Below, one piece after another: positions 11,434-21,100 of a DNA stretch of 64,000 bases. The notes under the pieces were generated by a model. The model had not been told where the DNA came from. It was given only the letters and a program-made list of their open reading frames with translations, and ran no database searches. The first letter of the stretch is position 1. Each line of letters begins with the position of its first letter. A program made the position numbers and the translations under genes. The stretch spans positions 1 through 64,000 of the forward strand of contig MEHQ01002940.1 of NCBI GenBank assembly GCA_008828725.1, given 5' to 3'. This stretch comes from Saccharina japonica. Taxonomy: Eukaryota; Sar; Phaeophyceae; Laminariales; Laminariaceae.

Positions 11434-12063
11434 TGCTGATACGATAATGAACGAGGCACAATGTGGTACCGTAAGACCAGACTATGTAACAGCCGATTTT
11501 CCTAATTGAGAATTGCCTTTCCGATGAGAATGAAAATCGAAAATATTGGTTTTTGAATTGTAAGAGATATACTTCCCTTACAGTCATTTTTTTCACTGTA
11601 AACTATTGTCAGTTATGACACCCGTCGATGACGAAAAAAAAAACGAAATCAGCAGCGGCAGTCTCAAGATATCGAGGACCCCAGAAAAGCTGTATTTATG
11701 GGCGAGGGACCTCGCTCATAAATGCAAATTCCCTTAAATCCTTGATTTTTCGAGCCTGTCAAGGCCGATTTCAAAAAAGAAATCGTGGATCGATACCTAT
11801 CATCGAGGAACATATTTTCTAGGTAAAATTCTTATCGTGAGCGAGATACAACTCTTAAACAATAACAAAGTACTAAAATCGATTTTCATTCTCATCCGAA
11901 AGGCAATTCTCAATTAGGAAAATCGGGTGTTATGTGCTGATATGATAAGATGATGAACGAGCCACAAAGTGGTACCATAATAAGACCATTTTGGTACATA
12001 CATTTTGTGGGTCGTGGTCTTACGGTACCACGTTGTGGCCCGTTCATCGTCTTATCAGCACCA
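11434..12063. repeat. Nested foldback region with a palindromic element at about 11936-12061
   Basis: 11434-11545 is repeated in inverted orientation at 11878-11945 (shared block GAGAATTGCCTTTC / GAAAGGCAATTCTC). The right part is itself a near-perfect palindrome: TGCTGATATGATAAGATGA... returns as ...TCGTCTTATCAGCA, with CCACAAAGTGGTACC answered by GGTACCACGTTGTGG. A related end (GCTGATAAGATGATGAACAAG) recurs at 15865, so this is a dispersed MITE-like family. Confidence 0.65.
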
Positions 12064-12110
12064 TAGTAGTGCCAAAGAAAATGGATGTACCCCTCGTATG
12101 GGCCCGCGTG

Positions 12111-12433
12111 ACCGGTCGCCCCGGTGGTTCAGCAGGTAACCACGAAGCCTGTTGAGTTGGAAGTCGAGGGTACGAGTCTCCGTATGGAGTTTTTTTTTTT
12201 CTCGAACGACACCACCACCTGTCGAGAGCGCATAATATAGCGTGGGTAAGCACAATTCGACGAGAGTTGAGGGAATAAAAAAGTGCTAAAATGTTATCGC
12301 GATAAAAATGCCAGGCAGGTATATACCGCAGTGGAGAGGGGGGGAGAAGAGCCTACTTAGTGACCCCGGATCTGAGTTACGGCTAAAAAAGAGGGAGAGA
12401 GAATAGAAGGGCGAAAACAACAAATGGGATGGA
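12111..12433 (+). mobile_element. tRNA-headed SINE, copy 1
   Basis: The 5' end reads like a tRNA. An A-box-like segment (TGGTTCAGCAGG, 12123 onward) is followed about 35 nt later by a B-box-like GGTACGAGTCTCC. A shared non-tRNA body follows (TCGACGAGAGTTGAGGGAA, then GACCCCGGATCTGAGTTACG), ending near ATGGGATGGA. Copies in inverted orientation lie at 15953-16277 and 23180-23500, with a 5'-truncated one at 47330-47530. SINEs are transcribed by RNA polymerase III from the internal boxes and copied by LINE machinery. Confidence 0.7.
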
Positions 12434-12631
12434 CAAAAAAAAAGAAGACAATCTAAACCGACGTAAGAGGCCGAGCCACGAGCACGTGGCAATTCCCACC
12501 ACCCACCCTCACCCTATAAGCCTAGCGCCTTGTGTCTATCCCCTCTACCCTGCGGTTGAGGGGTGGACAAAGGGTGATAGTGGATCTTTAAAATGGGGGT
12601 ATTTGTCTTGGTAGTAGTAATGTTGACCCTC

Positions 12632-12668
12632 AGATCGAACCCTAACCCTAACCCTAACCCGAACCCTA
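12632..12668 (+). repeat. Interstitial telomere-like CCCTAA repeats
   Basis: About five consecutive CCCTAA units with one CCCGAA variant. A second short TTAGGG run is at 33563-33583. Confidence 0.8.
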
Positions 12669-13766
12669 TGCCAGTGGTCAGTGCTTGCTTGGCCAATCAG
12701 AGTGCCTAATTAGCTACCTTAGGAAGATCCACTAACAGGGTCTGTCCACTACTGATATATGGAGACCAAAGCAGGTCCACTATGTTCCCAAGGTTGGAGC
12801 ATCCAACAAAAAGACAAAAAGGGGGTGTCTCGCCACTATGTATGATACTCGTATCTGACCCCTGAGATAGTGCCCAGGACCTAGGAACAATACGCCACCA
12901 TATTGTTGTTTTTTTTATTGTTCCGCAAATACATACCGACAATATGTGCCCTGGGACTATATACGAGAATGATACGTACGTATAATGTATACGTGTGTGT
13001 GTTCTTCACATTAAACCTTCCTTTCTACCCGTCGACATCCAGCACACAGCACACCCAGTGTCCGTGCCGATTCTTCATCCTAAAAAGGTACCAGTTCTGT
13101 GGTCACAACGTGTGGTGTACACTGGTTACTGTATACGAGAACGATACGTGTGTGTGTTCTTCACATTAAACCTTCCCTTCTACCCGTCGATATCCAGCAC
13201 ACCCAGTGTCTGTGCCGATTCTTCATCCTAGAGAGGTACCAGTTCTGTGGTCATAAAACTACGACACAGAGATACTACGCTGCAGTGCAGTAAGCAGAGC
13301 GGACAATGCAATGCCATATACGACAGGCAAGACCTACCCTGTTAGCAATCCAGGTGCATGACACAGAAAAAAAGAGTAAAGAAGAGAAAAAGCGCAAAGG
13401 AAAACATCAAGAAAAAAAATAAACATAATTCGTGTAGTAAATCAACAATCGAACAACCAAACAAAAACATGACAAAAAACAAAAAGTGTCGTGCTTCTCC
13501 CAGAGAGGAGATGCGACAGACAATAAAAATCAAAGGAAATGGAACGAAATGAAATGGAATAAAAAATAACGTAAAACAGAGGAAGACTAAGAACAACAGG
13601 GAAGGACAGGCAACCGGAGTTTACTGGTACACCAAAAGCACCTTCCAGGCAGCCAAGGCAGGTTTGTACCCGTAGTACAAACAGGTTCTACCAGCTAGTC
13701 GGTCTGGTACCTTGCTACCCTGTCTGCCGTGTCTTTCCTGCTTTCGTCCGCCTCGATTCCCCTAAG

Positions 13767-13768
<2 letters not shown>

Positions 13769-13800
<32 letters not shown>

Positions 13801-13860
13801 GGGTGGGAGGTCTGGTATGTGTGTGTGTTTTTGTTTTTTTTTTTTTTTTTTTTTTTGTTT
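13769..13860 (+). repeat. Homopolymer tracts, poly-C followed by poly-T
   Basis: About 30 C in a row, a short GGGGGTGGGAGG bridge, then a T-rich run with few interruptions. Such tracts are prone to sequencing error. Confidence 0.9.
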
Positions 13861-14029
13861 TTTGGGGCGATGCTGCTGTAGTCGAATGGAGATTGCGGGC
13901 GTGTAGTTCAGTTTTGGACACGCATAACATGCTGTATGGATTTTTAGGTGTACCTCTTCGGACTGGTGTATCCTTTCCCTGCTAAGTGTGCGTGTTCTTT
14001 AGGATTCTCTGATGGCTCTAGCACTTTTG

Positions 14030-14118
14030 TGACCACGGGCTGTGATCTTGCTAGATCAGACTATAGGGATTAGCAACTGAAACGAGTTTAATGTGAAGAC
14101 AACAACAACAACAACTAA
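14030..14118 (+). repeat. (CAA)n-tailed repeat end, copy 1
   Basis: A segment ending TTTAATGTGAAGA-(CAA)n. Its reverse complement is at 16279-16372, and a related tail closes the window at 63850-63990. The shared stem includes ACTATAGGGATTAGCAACTG. A microsatellite tail after a conserved 3' end is typical of some non-LTR retrotransposons and SINEs. Confidence 0.6.
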
Positions 14119-14119
14119 C

Positions 14120-14860
14120 TAATTAGTTTTTTAGTATTCGTACCCCCCCTGGGACATGAGTTGAGCACTCGTATTTTTTTCTTTATGCTGTGTGTTTTCT
14201 TCACAACCATGTGTTTCAAGCCCCAAGGGGTCCACGGCACAGCCCGTTGGTGNTTGGAGTAGAGACCGCAGTGTGGACCGTTGCAGCAACTAAGTGGGCA
14301 AGTGGACAGGGGGGTCCTCGAAGCGGCTGACAGTTATGGTCCGGTGGCACAAGGTAGAGGCGAACTGAGTAGACAGCGCCAGCATCCGTGCGGGGGGTGC
14401 AAAGGGAATGGGAAGGGGGGGGCAACAGTCGTACGGAAACCGCGGTGATGAGAGCAGGAGGGAGACAGCCGACAGGATAGCCAAGGTACCAGTGCTGACT
14501 AGTAAGCTCTGCGGAATAATTAATTATACTCAATAAAACCTTACTAAATAATAATCGCTTCAGGTGACATTATGACTATTTTAATTAAAACGGTTCATCG
14601 TGTTAAAGGTCAAGGGCGGATAACTCGACTCAAGCACACACGGCAAAGTATTTTATTTTTATTATTCCTGCACTGCTTGTTTCCTCGTACTAGGTTTTCT
14701 CTGTATGTCGTTTATTTTATTCCCTCTTCGATTTCGTGCCGAACAACGCAGTAACTCGCGCCGTTGTATGGGTGGCGCCCAAGGGAATGGAGACGGGGAG
14801 GAGGGGCGATTCGTAGGGAAACTGCGGCTGACGGAAGCAGGAAGGAGACGGCAGACAGGG
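14120..14860. other. Unclassified spacer inside the large inverted repeat
   Basis: I see no gene. Frames on the minus strand around 14216-14533 contain an N and show no family resemblance. Confidence 0.3.
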
Positions 14861-15952
14861 TAGCAAGGTACCAGACCGTCTAGCTGGTAGGACCTGTCTG
14901 TACGACGGGTACAAACCTGCCTCGGCTGCCTGCAAGGTGGTTTTGGTGTGCTCCGGTTGCCTGTCCTTTCCTGTCGTTCTTAGTCTTGCTCTGTTTTACG
15001 TTGTTTTTCATTACATTTCATTTCGTTTCATTTCCTTTGATTTGTATTGTCTGTCGCATCTCCTCTGGGAGAAGTACGGCACTTTCTTCTTTTTGTCATG
15101 TTTTTGTTTGGTTGTTTGATTTTTTGTTGGTTTGCTTTATTGTTACTTTTTTTTCTTTATGTTTTCATTTTCGCCTTCTCTCTTCTTTTTTACTCTTTTT
15201 CTCTCTTTCATGCACCTGGATTGCTAACAGGGTAGGTCTTGCCTGCCGTATATGGCATTGCATTGTCTGCTCTGCTTACTGCACTGCAGCGTAGTATCTC
15301 TGTGTTGTAGTTTTGTGACCACAGAACTGGTACCTCTCTAGGATGAACAATCGGCACAGACACTGGGTACGCTGGATGTCGACGGGTAGAAAGGACGGTA
15401 TAATGTGAAGAACACACACACACACACTGCACTGAGCGTAGTATCTCTGTGCCGTAGTTTTGTGACCACAGAAAGAACTGGTACCTTTTTAGGATGATGA
15501 ATCGGCACGGACACTGGGTGTGCTGGATGTCGACGGGTAGAAAGGAAGGTTTAATGTGAAGAACACACACACTACACCAAGTAGCGCGATAACGTATCGT
15601 GAATCTCCAGACACCTCCAGGGCCCCCTATCATTATCGTGAAGGACCTTGTGCCAGGAAACAATAAAAAGGCAACAATAATGATGGCGTAATTGGCTGGT
15701 CCTGGCACTATCTCAGGTTGTCGTACGAAGTATATATAGTGGCGAGACACCCCTTCCCCTTTTCTTTTTGTTCGGATTTTTCCCAATCCTTGGGGAACCA
15801 TAGTGAGCCAAGCCTTTTGGCTCCAATGTAGCGAGGCGGTACACTCATTTTCTTTGGCACTATGTTGCTGATAAGATGATGAACAAGCACAAAGTGGCTA
15901 CCAAATAAACCTTGTGCTATATGTAGTGTAGAGCACTGTCCTTTGTTTTCTT

Positions 15953-16277
15953 TTTCCATCCCATTTATTATCTTCGCACCTTCCTTTTCTCTCCTTCTCT
16001 AGTCGTAACTCAGATCCGGGGTCACAAAGTAGGCTCCTTCTCCCTCCTCCCCCACTACTGCTCTTGCCTTGCATTTTTATCGCAGAAAAAGATTTCAGCA
16101 CTTTCTTCCCTCGTCAACTCTCGTCGAATTTTGCTTATCACACGCTATAATATGCGCTCTCGAAGTTAGGCAGTTGGTTGCATTTGAGAATAAAAATCTC
16201 CATACGGAGACTCGAACCCTCGACTCCAACTCAACAGGCTTCGTGGTTACCTGCTGTAGACCACCGGGGCGACGGTC
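15953..16277 (-). mobile_element. tRNA-headed SINE, copy 2
   Basis: On the minus strand this copy starts GCCCCGGTGGTCTACAGCAG and has the best B box of the family (GGTTCGAGTCTCC). The body ends at ATGGGATGG near 15955. It abuts the inverted (CAA)n-tailed repeat at 16279-16372. Confidence 0.7.
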
Positions 16278-16278
16278 C

Positions 16279-16372
16279 GGACTTGTTGTTGTTGTTGTTG
16301 TTGTTATCTTCACATTAAACTCGTTTCAGTTGCTAATCCCTATAGTCTGATCTAGCAAGATCACGGCCCGTC
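16279..16372 (-). repeat. (CAA)n-tailed repeat end, copy 2
   Basis: Reverse complement of the 14030-14118 segment: a (GTT)n run, then TCTTCACATTAAACTCG and CAGTTGCTAATCCCTATAG. Confidence 0.6.
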
Positions 16373-16379
16373 CCCCCAC

Positions 16380-17185
16380 CCCTCCCACTCTTTACCAATG
16401 AATTATGAATAAGTTTTTTTTGTGAGCATAATCGAAGCAACAAAGCCGTGCTTTTACTTGCAATTTTCAGCTGTATGGTTTTTCGTATCGTATACAAAAC
16501 ACCATACAAATAATTTGGAACGGTTTTAGTGTGCATACTTAAAAATCTGTACAGAATAAGCATGGATGTGTTCTATTAATAGTGTACAAGTACACGTATA
16601 TATGGTTTAGTGTTGCGATACTTAAACGCCCATATATATATATATACATGAGGGTTTTAGTATGATATGTTACACGCCAAACAAACTAAATAAAAACAAA
16701 CAACTGCTTAATAAGCAAAGCAACAATAAATACCCAAAAAAGCAATTATAATAGCAAAGCAATCCCTTTCGGGGGTTTGCTTACCAACACTAAACTCAGC
16801 TGAAGATTATGAAGGTGCTGTAACGAACCACGGCCTGTTTCATCAACGTTGGACGTTGTGCGTCAGCTGAAGGTCCTGTAACGAACCACGGCTTGTTGCC
16901 GGAGTACGTTTGCATGCATTATTTCATGCATTTACCCGTTAAAACCAAACAACTATTAATAGTATTGAGTACGTCGTACGTATAAGATTTTTCCTTGCGG
17001 CGCTCAACAGGTGTCAGGCGTGTTTTCCATGTTTTCAATCATGTTACCACTTGAAACTAAACGACTTGAAATTAATATAGGGTTTGTCTTGGGGCACCGA
17101 AAAAGTTTCAGGCACGTCTCGGGCATTTTTTCAGGCAAGTGCCTTAAATAGATAGGCACGTTTAAGGCAAATTAAGGCACATCAG
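16380..17185. other. AT-rich non-coding DNA upstream of gene 1
   Basis: Contains a short tandem pair around GTAACGAACCACGGC (about 16820 and 16873) and a (TA)n run near 16635. No gene is visible. Confidence 0.35.
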
Positions 17186-17404
17186 GCATATATATGTATG
17201 CCTTTGTTTTTAATATCTCATTTGTTTTCGGCTGCGGCGTGTCTATCTCCACATGCCTGAAAGCGCCTGCGGCGTACCTTAAAGGCTAAGGCCTATATAT
17301 ATATATGCCTATTTGTTTCATATCTCATTTGTTTTCGCCTGCGGCGTGTCTATCTCCACATGTCTGAAAGCGCCTGCGGCGTACCCTAAAGGCTAAGGCC
17401 TACC
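17186..17404 (+). repeat. Two tandem copies of a repeat of about 110 bp, upstream of gene 1
   Basis: Both copies contain ATATCTCATTTGTTTTCG, GCGGCGTGTCTATCTCCACA and CTGAAAGCGCCTGCGGCGTA. They lie about 440-660 bp before the gene 1 start codon, so they may be part of its promoter region. Confidence 0.75.
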
Positions 17405-17841
17405 ATAGGCGCTGCTGGTGCACAGCCTTTATCTTTGGGCGGCTAAATAAAATTCGGGGAGAAAAAAGAGCCACCAAGAGAGATACTATAACCTTCGGTC
17501 TTGAATTCACCACATCTTCTTTCACTTTTGAGATATACTGGTATGTGATATGTGTCGCTTGTGTCTATTTAACCCATCGCTTTCGTTTTGCACAGCAGAA
17601 TCGGCTGCTGTTACGTGGCACAGGCGGGCGCATTTGTTTTTACCTCGCCCCCTTGCTTCTTCTCACACTTCTGCTTTGCTCGCGCGTCGTTTCTATACAA
17701 TACAGGCGCAGCCATCACCGGCGTGTGCACAATCTGCTGGGGCGTTTCTTAACTCGTACAGCAGGGGGAGGAGGAGGAGGAGGAGGAGGAGCGCCAGCAA
17801 CCTATACCACAACAGGCAAACGCGCGCAAGATATACACACC

Positions 17842-18118
17842 ATGGCGGCTCATGAGCCTCTACCGCAACCTGTAGGATCTGTGGAAGAAGCTTCCTTGGA
17901 ATGCTCGGAGCTTTTAAGATGTGTTGGCGAGGATGGCTTGGGGTCGGGTGTCGGCGGCGGCGGAGGCAGAGGCGGCGGCACTACTAGTGACGGGAGCAGG
18001 CCGACGGCGTCGTCGCGAAATTTGAGACGGTGGTGTCTCCGGTCCTTGGTCGTCTTAGCCCCCACCATTGTCCTCGCGGCCTTCGTAATGCACTCTAGGA
18101 GAGGACGGGCGGAAGAAG
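17842..18118 (+). CDS. Gene 1 exon 1: cytoplasmic tail and membrane anchor
   Basis: Encodes 92 residues plus one base. A Gly-rich tail precedes RRWC and the hydrophobic stretch SLVVLAPTIVLAAFVM. The donor is GGTACG (GT at 18119). The frame is open upstream to 17545, but the ATG at 17842 has the best initiation context, and the upstream part is low-complexity (poly-Gly from a GGA repeat). Confidence 0.75.
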
Positions 18119-21100
18119 GTACGATGCGTTTCACTGCTGTTATACGACACGTTCTATCCTCGTATGGGAGATGACCCTCCAAAAAAAGTTTTTTATTTTT
18201 TGGAGGATCATCTCCCATAGGTTCTATCATACGATACTACTACTGGCTGGGTAGACTGAACTCCCGGGAGCCCGCCGATTACAGCCCCCCCCCCCCGATA
18301 GAGACTGGGCTTCTTCACATTTGCAGAGATCTCTATGAACCAAAGATGGCAGGAGACAGCACTGACACCGCTAGACAGACAGCGTCTATGAATAGCAATT
18401 GTCTATTAATAGACAGACAGCCTACACAACAACAAAAATGGGGACACGATAGGAAAATCCCCGGTTTTTGAAAAACGCCTGACCGTATTATTGCAAAATG
18501 TATCCTCGTATGTTATACCTCGTATATATTTTATATATATTGCGCCATTTTTTGCGTATACGAAGTATACTTGAAAACCGCCTTCAGACCTGCAGGAAGA
18601 AATAATCATCTTGATAAACGCATCAAGATGACCGAAGAAAAAATCATACAACCGAGTAACCAGCACCACAATAGAAAAAATAAAAATAGGGGTTTTCACA
18701 CAGATATATGAGGCTTTTTTCTATCATGAGGCTAGGGGACATATGCCTAGACAAGGTATCATGAGGGTAGGGGACATATGCCTAGACAAGACAGATTTGC
18801 CGATTTGCCTAGACCAGACAGCCTAGACAGACAGGCAGCTATTAGACATAGAGATGTCCCCTGGCATATTCGCCACTAACCTTAGGGGAACGGGTGACGA
18901 ACGAACGTTCTTGACCTGCTTATCTTAACCCATTCAGAACTGCAAAAAATGTCCCACACTAATTCCAAGTAGTTTGTCCCCAAATTCGTGGGACCAGTTC
19001 TTAACCCATTCAGAACTGAAAAAAATGTCCCACACTAATCCCAAGTAGTTTGTCCCCAAATGCGTGGGACCAGTTCTTAAGGGGTTAACAGAGAGCCTGG
19101 CCATGCCTATGGTGGTCGTTCTCTACTTGTTGTCCCAGTTCCAAGTTCCAATGGCGGAAGGGTTCACGCCCCACCCATCAGCTATTGAGCGCACGGTTGT
19201 TGTTGATGATGGTGATACTGATGATGGTGCGGACACGCGGCACTCTCTTCTCGAGAGGCCAGGCGCCAGTCTCTGCGCGCGAGGCGCGCCTACCGCCGAC
19301 CCAGGCTCGAACGTCTCCCGTCGGTCGCAAAAAGACAGCATGTTACTGACTGTAGGTCTAAAAAAGTAGGACTGCGACTTGGTTTACTACGTATGATATG
19401 GCCCGCCGACTTTTTAATAGTCGGTATTACGTACATAGCTGGCCAGTTTTTTTCGTTGTTTGTTTCAAGTTTACTCTCCTGGAAATGTGAGTCGCCGACT
19501 GGTCATATGGTTGGGTATTAGTTGGCTACGAGTAGGTGTTTACAGAGTTTCTAAAACAATGCCTGTAAACCGCCCCAAACTTGATATTGGTTGGCTATAA
19601 TATAGGCATTTCATTTGTAGTTTTTTTCTAAAATTGTCTCAGAAAACGTCAGCTGTACGTACGAAATTGTTGCGGCCCGCGGCAATGTTGCGGGAGATTC
19701 TTGCGTCTTTTCGGCATCTGGCTTGGCAGGCGCGCGTTTAACCCCTCAAGAACTGGTCCCACATAATTGAGGACAAACTACTTGGAATTAGTGTGGCGTG
19801 TTTTTTTTTTCAGTTCTGAATGGGTTAAATAAGGCGCGACGTCGTGTATTTTTATTGATAACACGTAATAAGTCGGTCATTTCGTAGGCTTGCTTTTTGC
19901 TTGCCATCCAACTAAATCCAACTAACAACGAGCCGAGAGTAACATCGGCGGGCCAAAACGAAACCGTCAACCGGCATATGATAGACGCTTGCTAGGATAG
20001 AGGTATATGGTATACCTTTTTTTGGCTGAAACGGTTTTTGGAATATGACGGGGTTCCTTAACCCCAAAATCGTCCGGATTTTTTTTTTTTTTTCTGATGC
20101 GGTATGTTTCGTTAGGGTCCATATCAACGAGGATAAAATAAATTCAATTTGGAAAAATAAAAATTCAAATTCGCTTTTCATTGGTCAACACACGCACCAG
20201 CACCAAAAAATAGGATCTTGGGGTATAATCTTGGGTGGTGGTGCGGGTTCTGACCAATGAAAAGCGGATTTGATATATATTTTTTTTCCCAAATTGATAT
20301 TTTTTTTTTCTTCGTTAAAACGGGCCCTTACATACTTACTGCTGTAGGCCACGGGATTTTTCATCGGGTATGTAGCATTTTTGTTCTCCTAATAAAATCA
20401 ATTTTTGGTGGGGGTATAGAGAGCTAGCTCCTCAAGTGACCCCACCCCTCAGAAAAATGCACGGTGCACTTCTATATACCGTAGCATGCCTCCATATTCA
20501 GAACTAACTATGAACTCGTTTTGGGGCTGTGGTCGGTGTTTGCTTGCCTGGTATGGGCTTTTACGGAGGACCATAGTAAATAGGACCTACAGTGCACCCA
20601 AAAACCTATATGTTTACCTATTTTTACTACGTACCAATATTTGGTCCTATTTACTATGTATGCCCGCCCGCAATAGCCCGGGTGGCTACTTCTGTTTTCC
20701 TTATGTATATATATATAGCACGCAATTCGACTTGGACCGCCCCATGAGCCACGGTTTTGGCTACGGCGTTGAACACTGCATTGCCTGGCACCAGCCGCAT
20801 GTTGTTCGCGCCTTGTCTGCTCTCTGTCTTCTGGCTGTCCAGTGTACGGGGGGTTCGTAGCTGCGGTTGTCGCCATGATCTCCGTTCTCGCTGGGCTGTT
20901 CATCTTTCGTGTTTTGGTTTTAGGGTCATTTTAATCGATTTTCGATTAAAATAAACCGAAGAGCAAAAATATCCCATCGCGGTCTCCTGGGTCTCTTTTT
21001 TTCTGTTTCGCCAATCAGAGGGAGTGAATCTTCATAACTCATTTTAGGTTTTGTTTTTAGGTTTTGTTTTTTTAGGGTCAAAACACTCCGTTTGTACGGG

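Larger units (their letters stand above)
12985..15590. repeat. Large inverted repeat, arms of about 0.75 kb
   Basis: The left arm (about 12985-13747) returns in reverse complement at about 14865-15590. Markers include GCAAGACCTACCCTGTTAGC (left) with its complement near 15220-15240, and the GGTACCTTGCTACCCTGTC segment. Each arm ends in two copies of a unit of about 115 bp (12985-13108 and 13145-13258; 15307-15425 and 15456-15575), and a further copy with its flank is at 46330-46535. The spacer holds a long poly-C and poly-T tract (13770-13860) and an unclassified unique segment. Confidence 0.75.

Noticed and set aside
12118..12190. Possible functional tRNA gene
   Set aside because: The same head recurs at 16200-16277 and 23420-23500 attached to a common body. 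The cloverleaf is poor and the D and anticodon arms do not pair well, so it is a SINE head.
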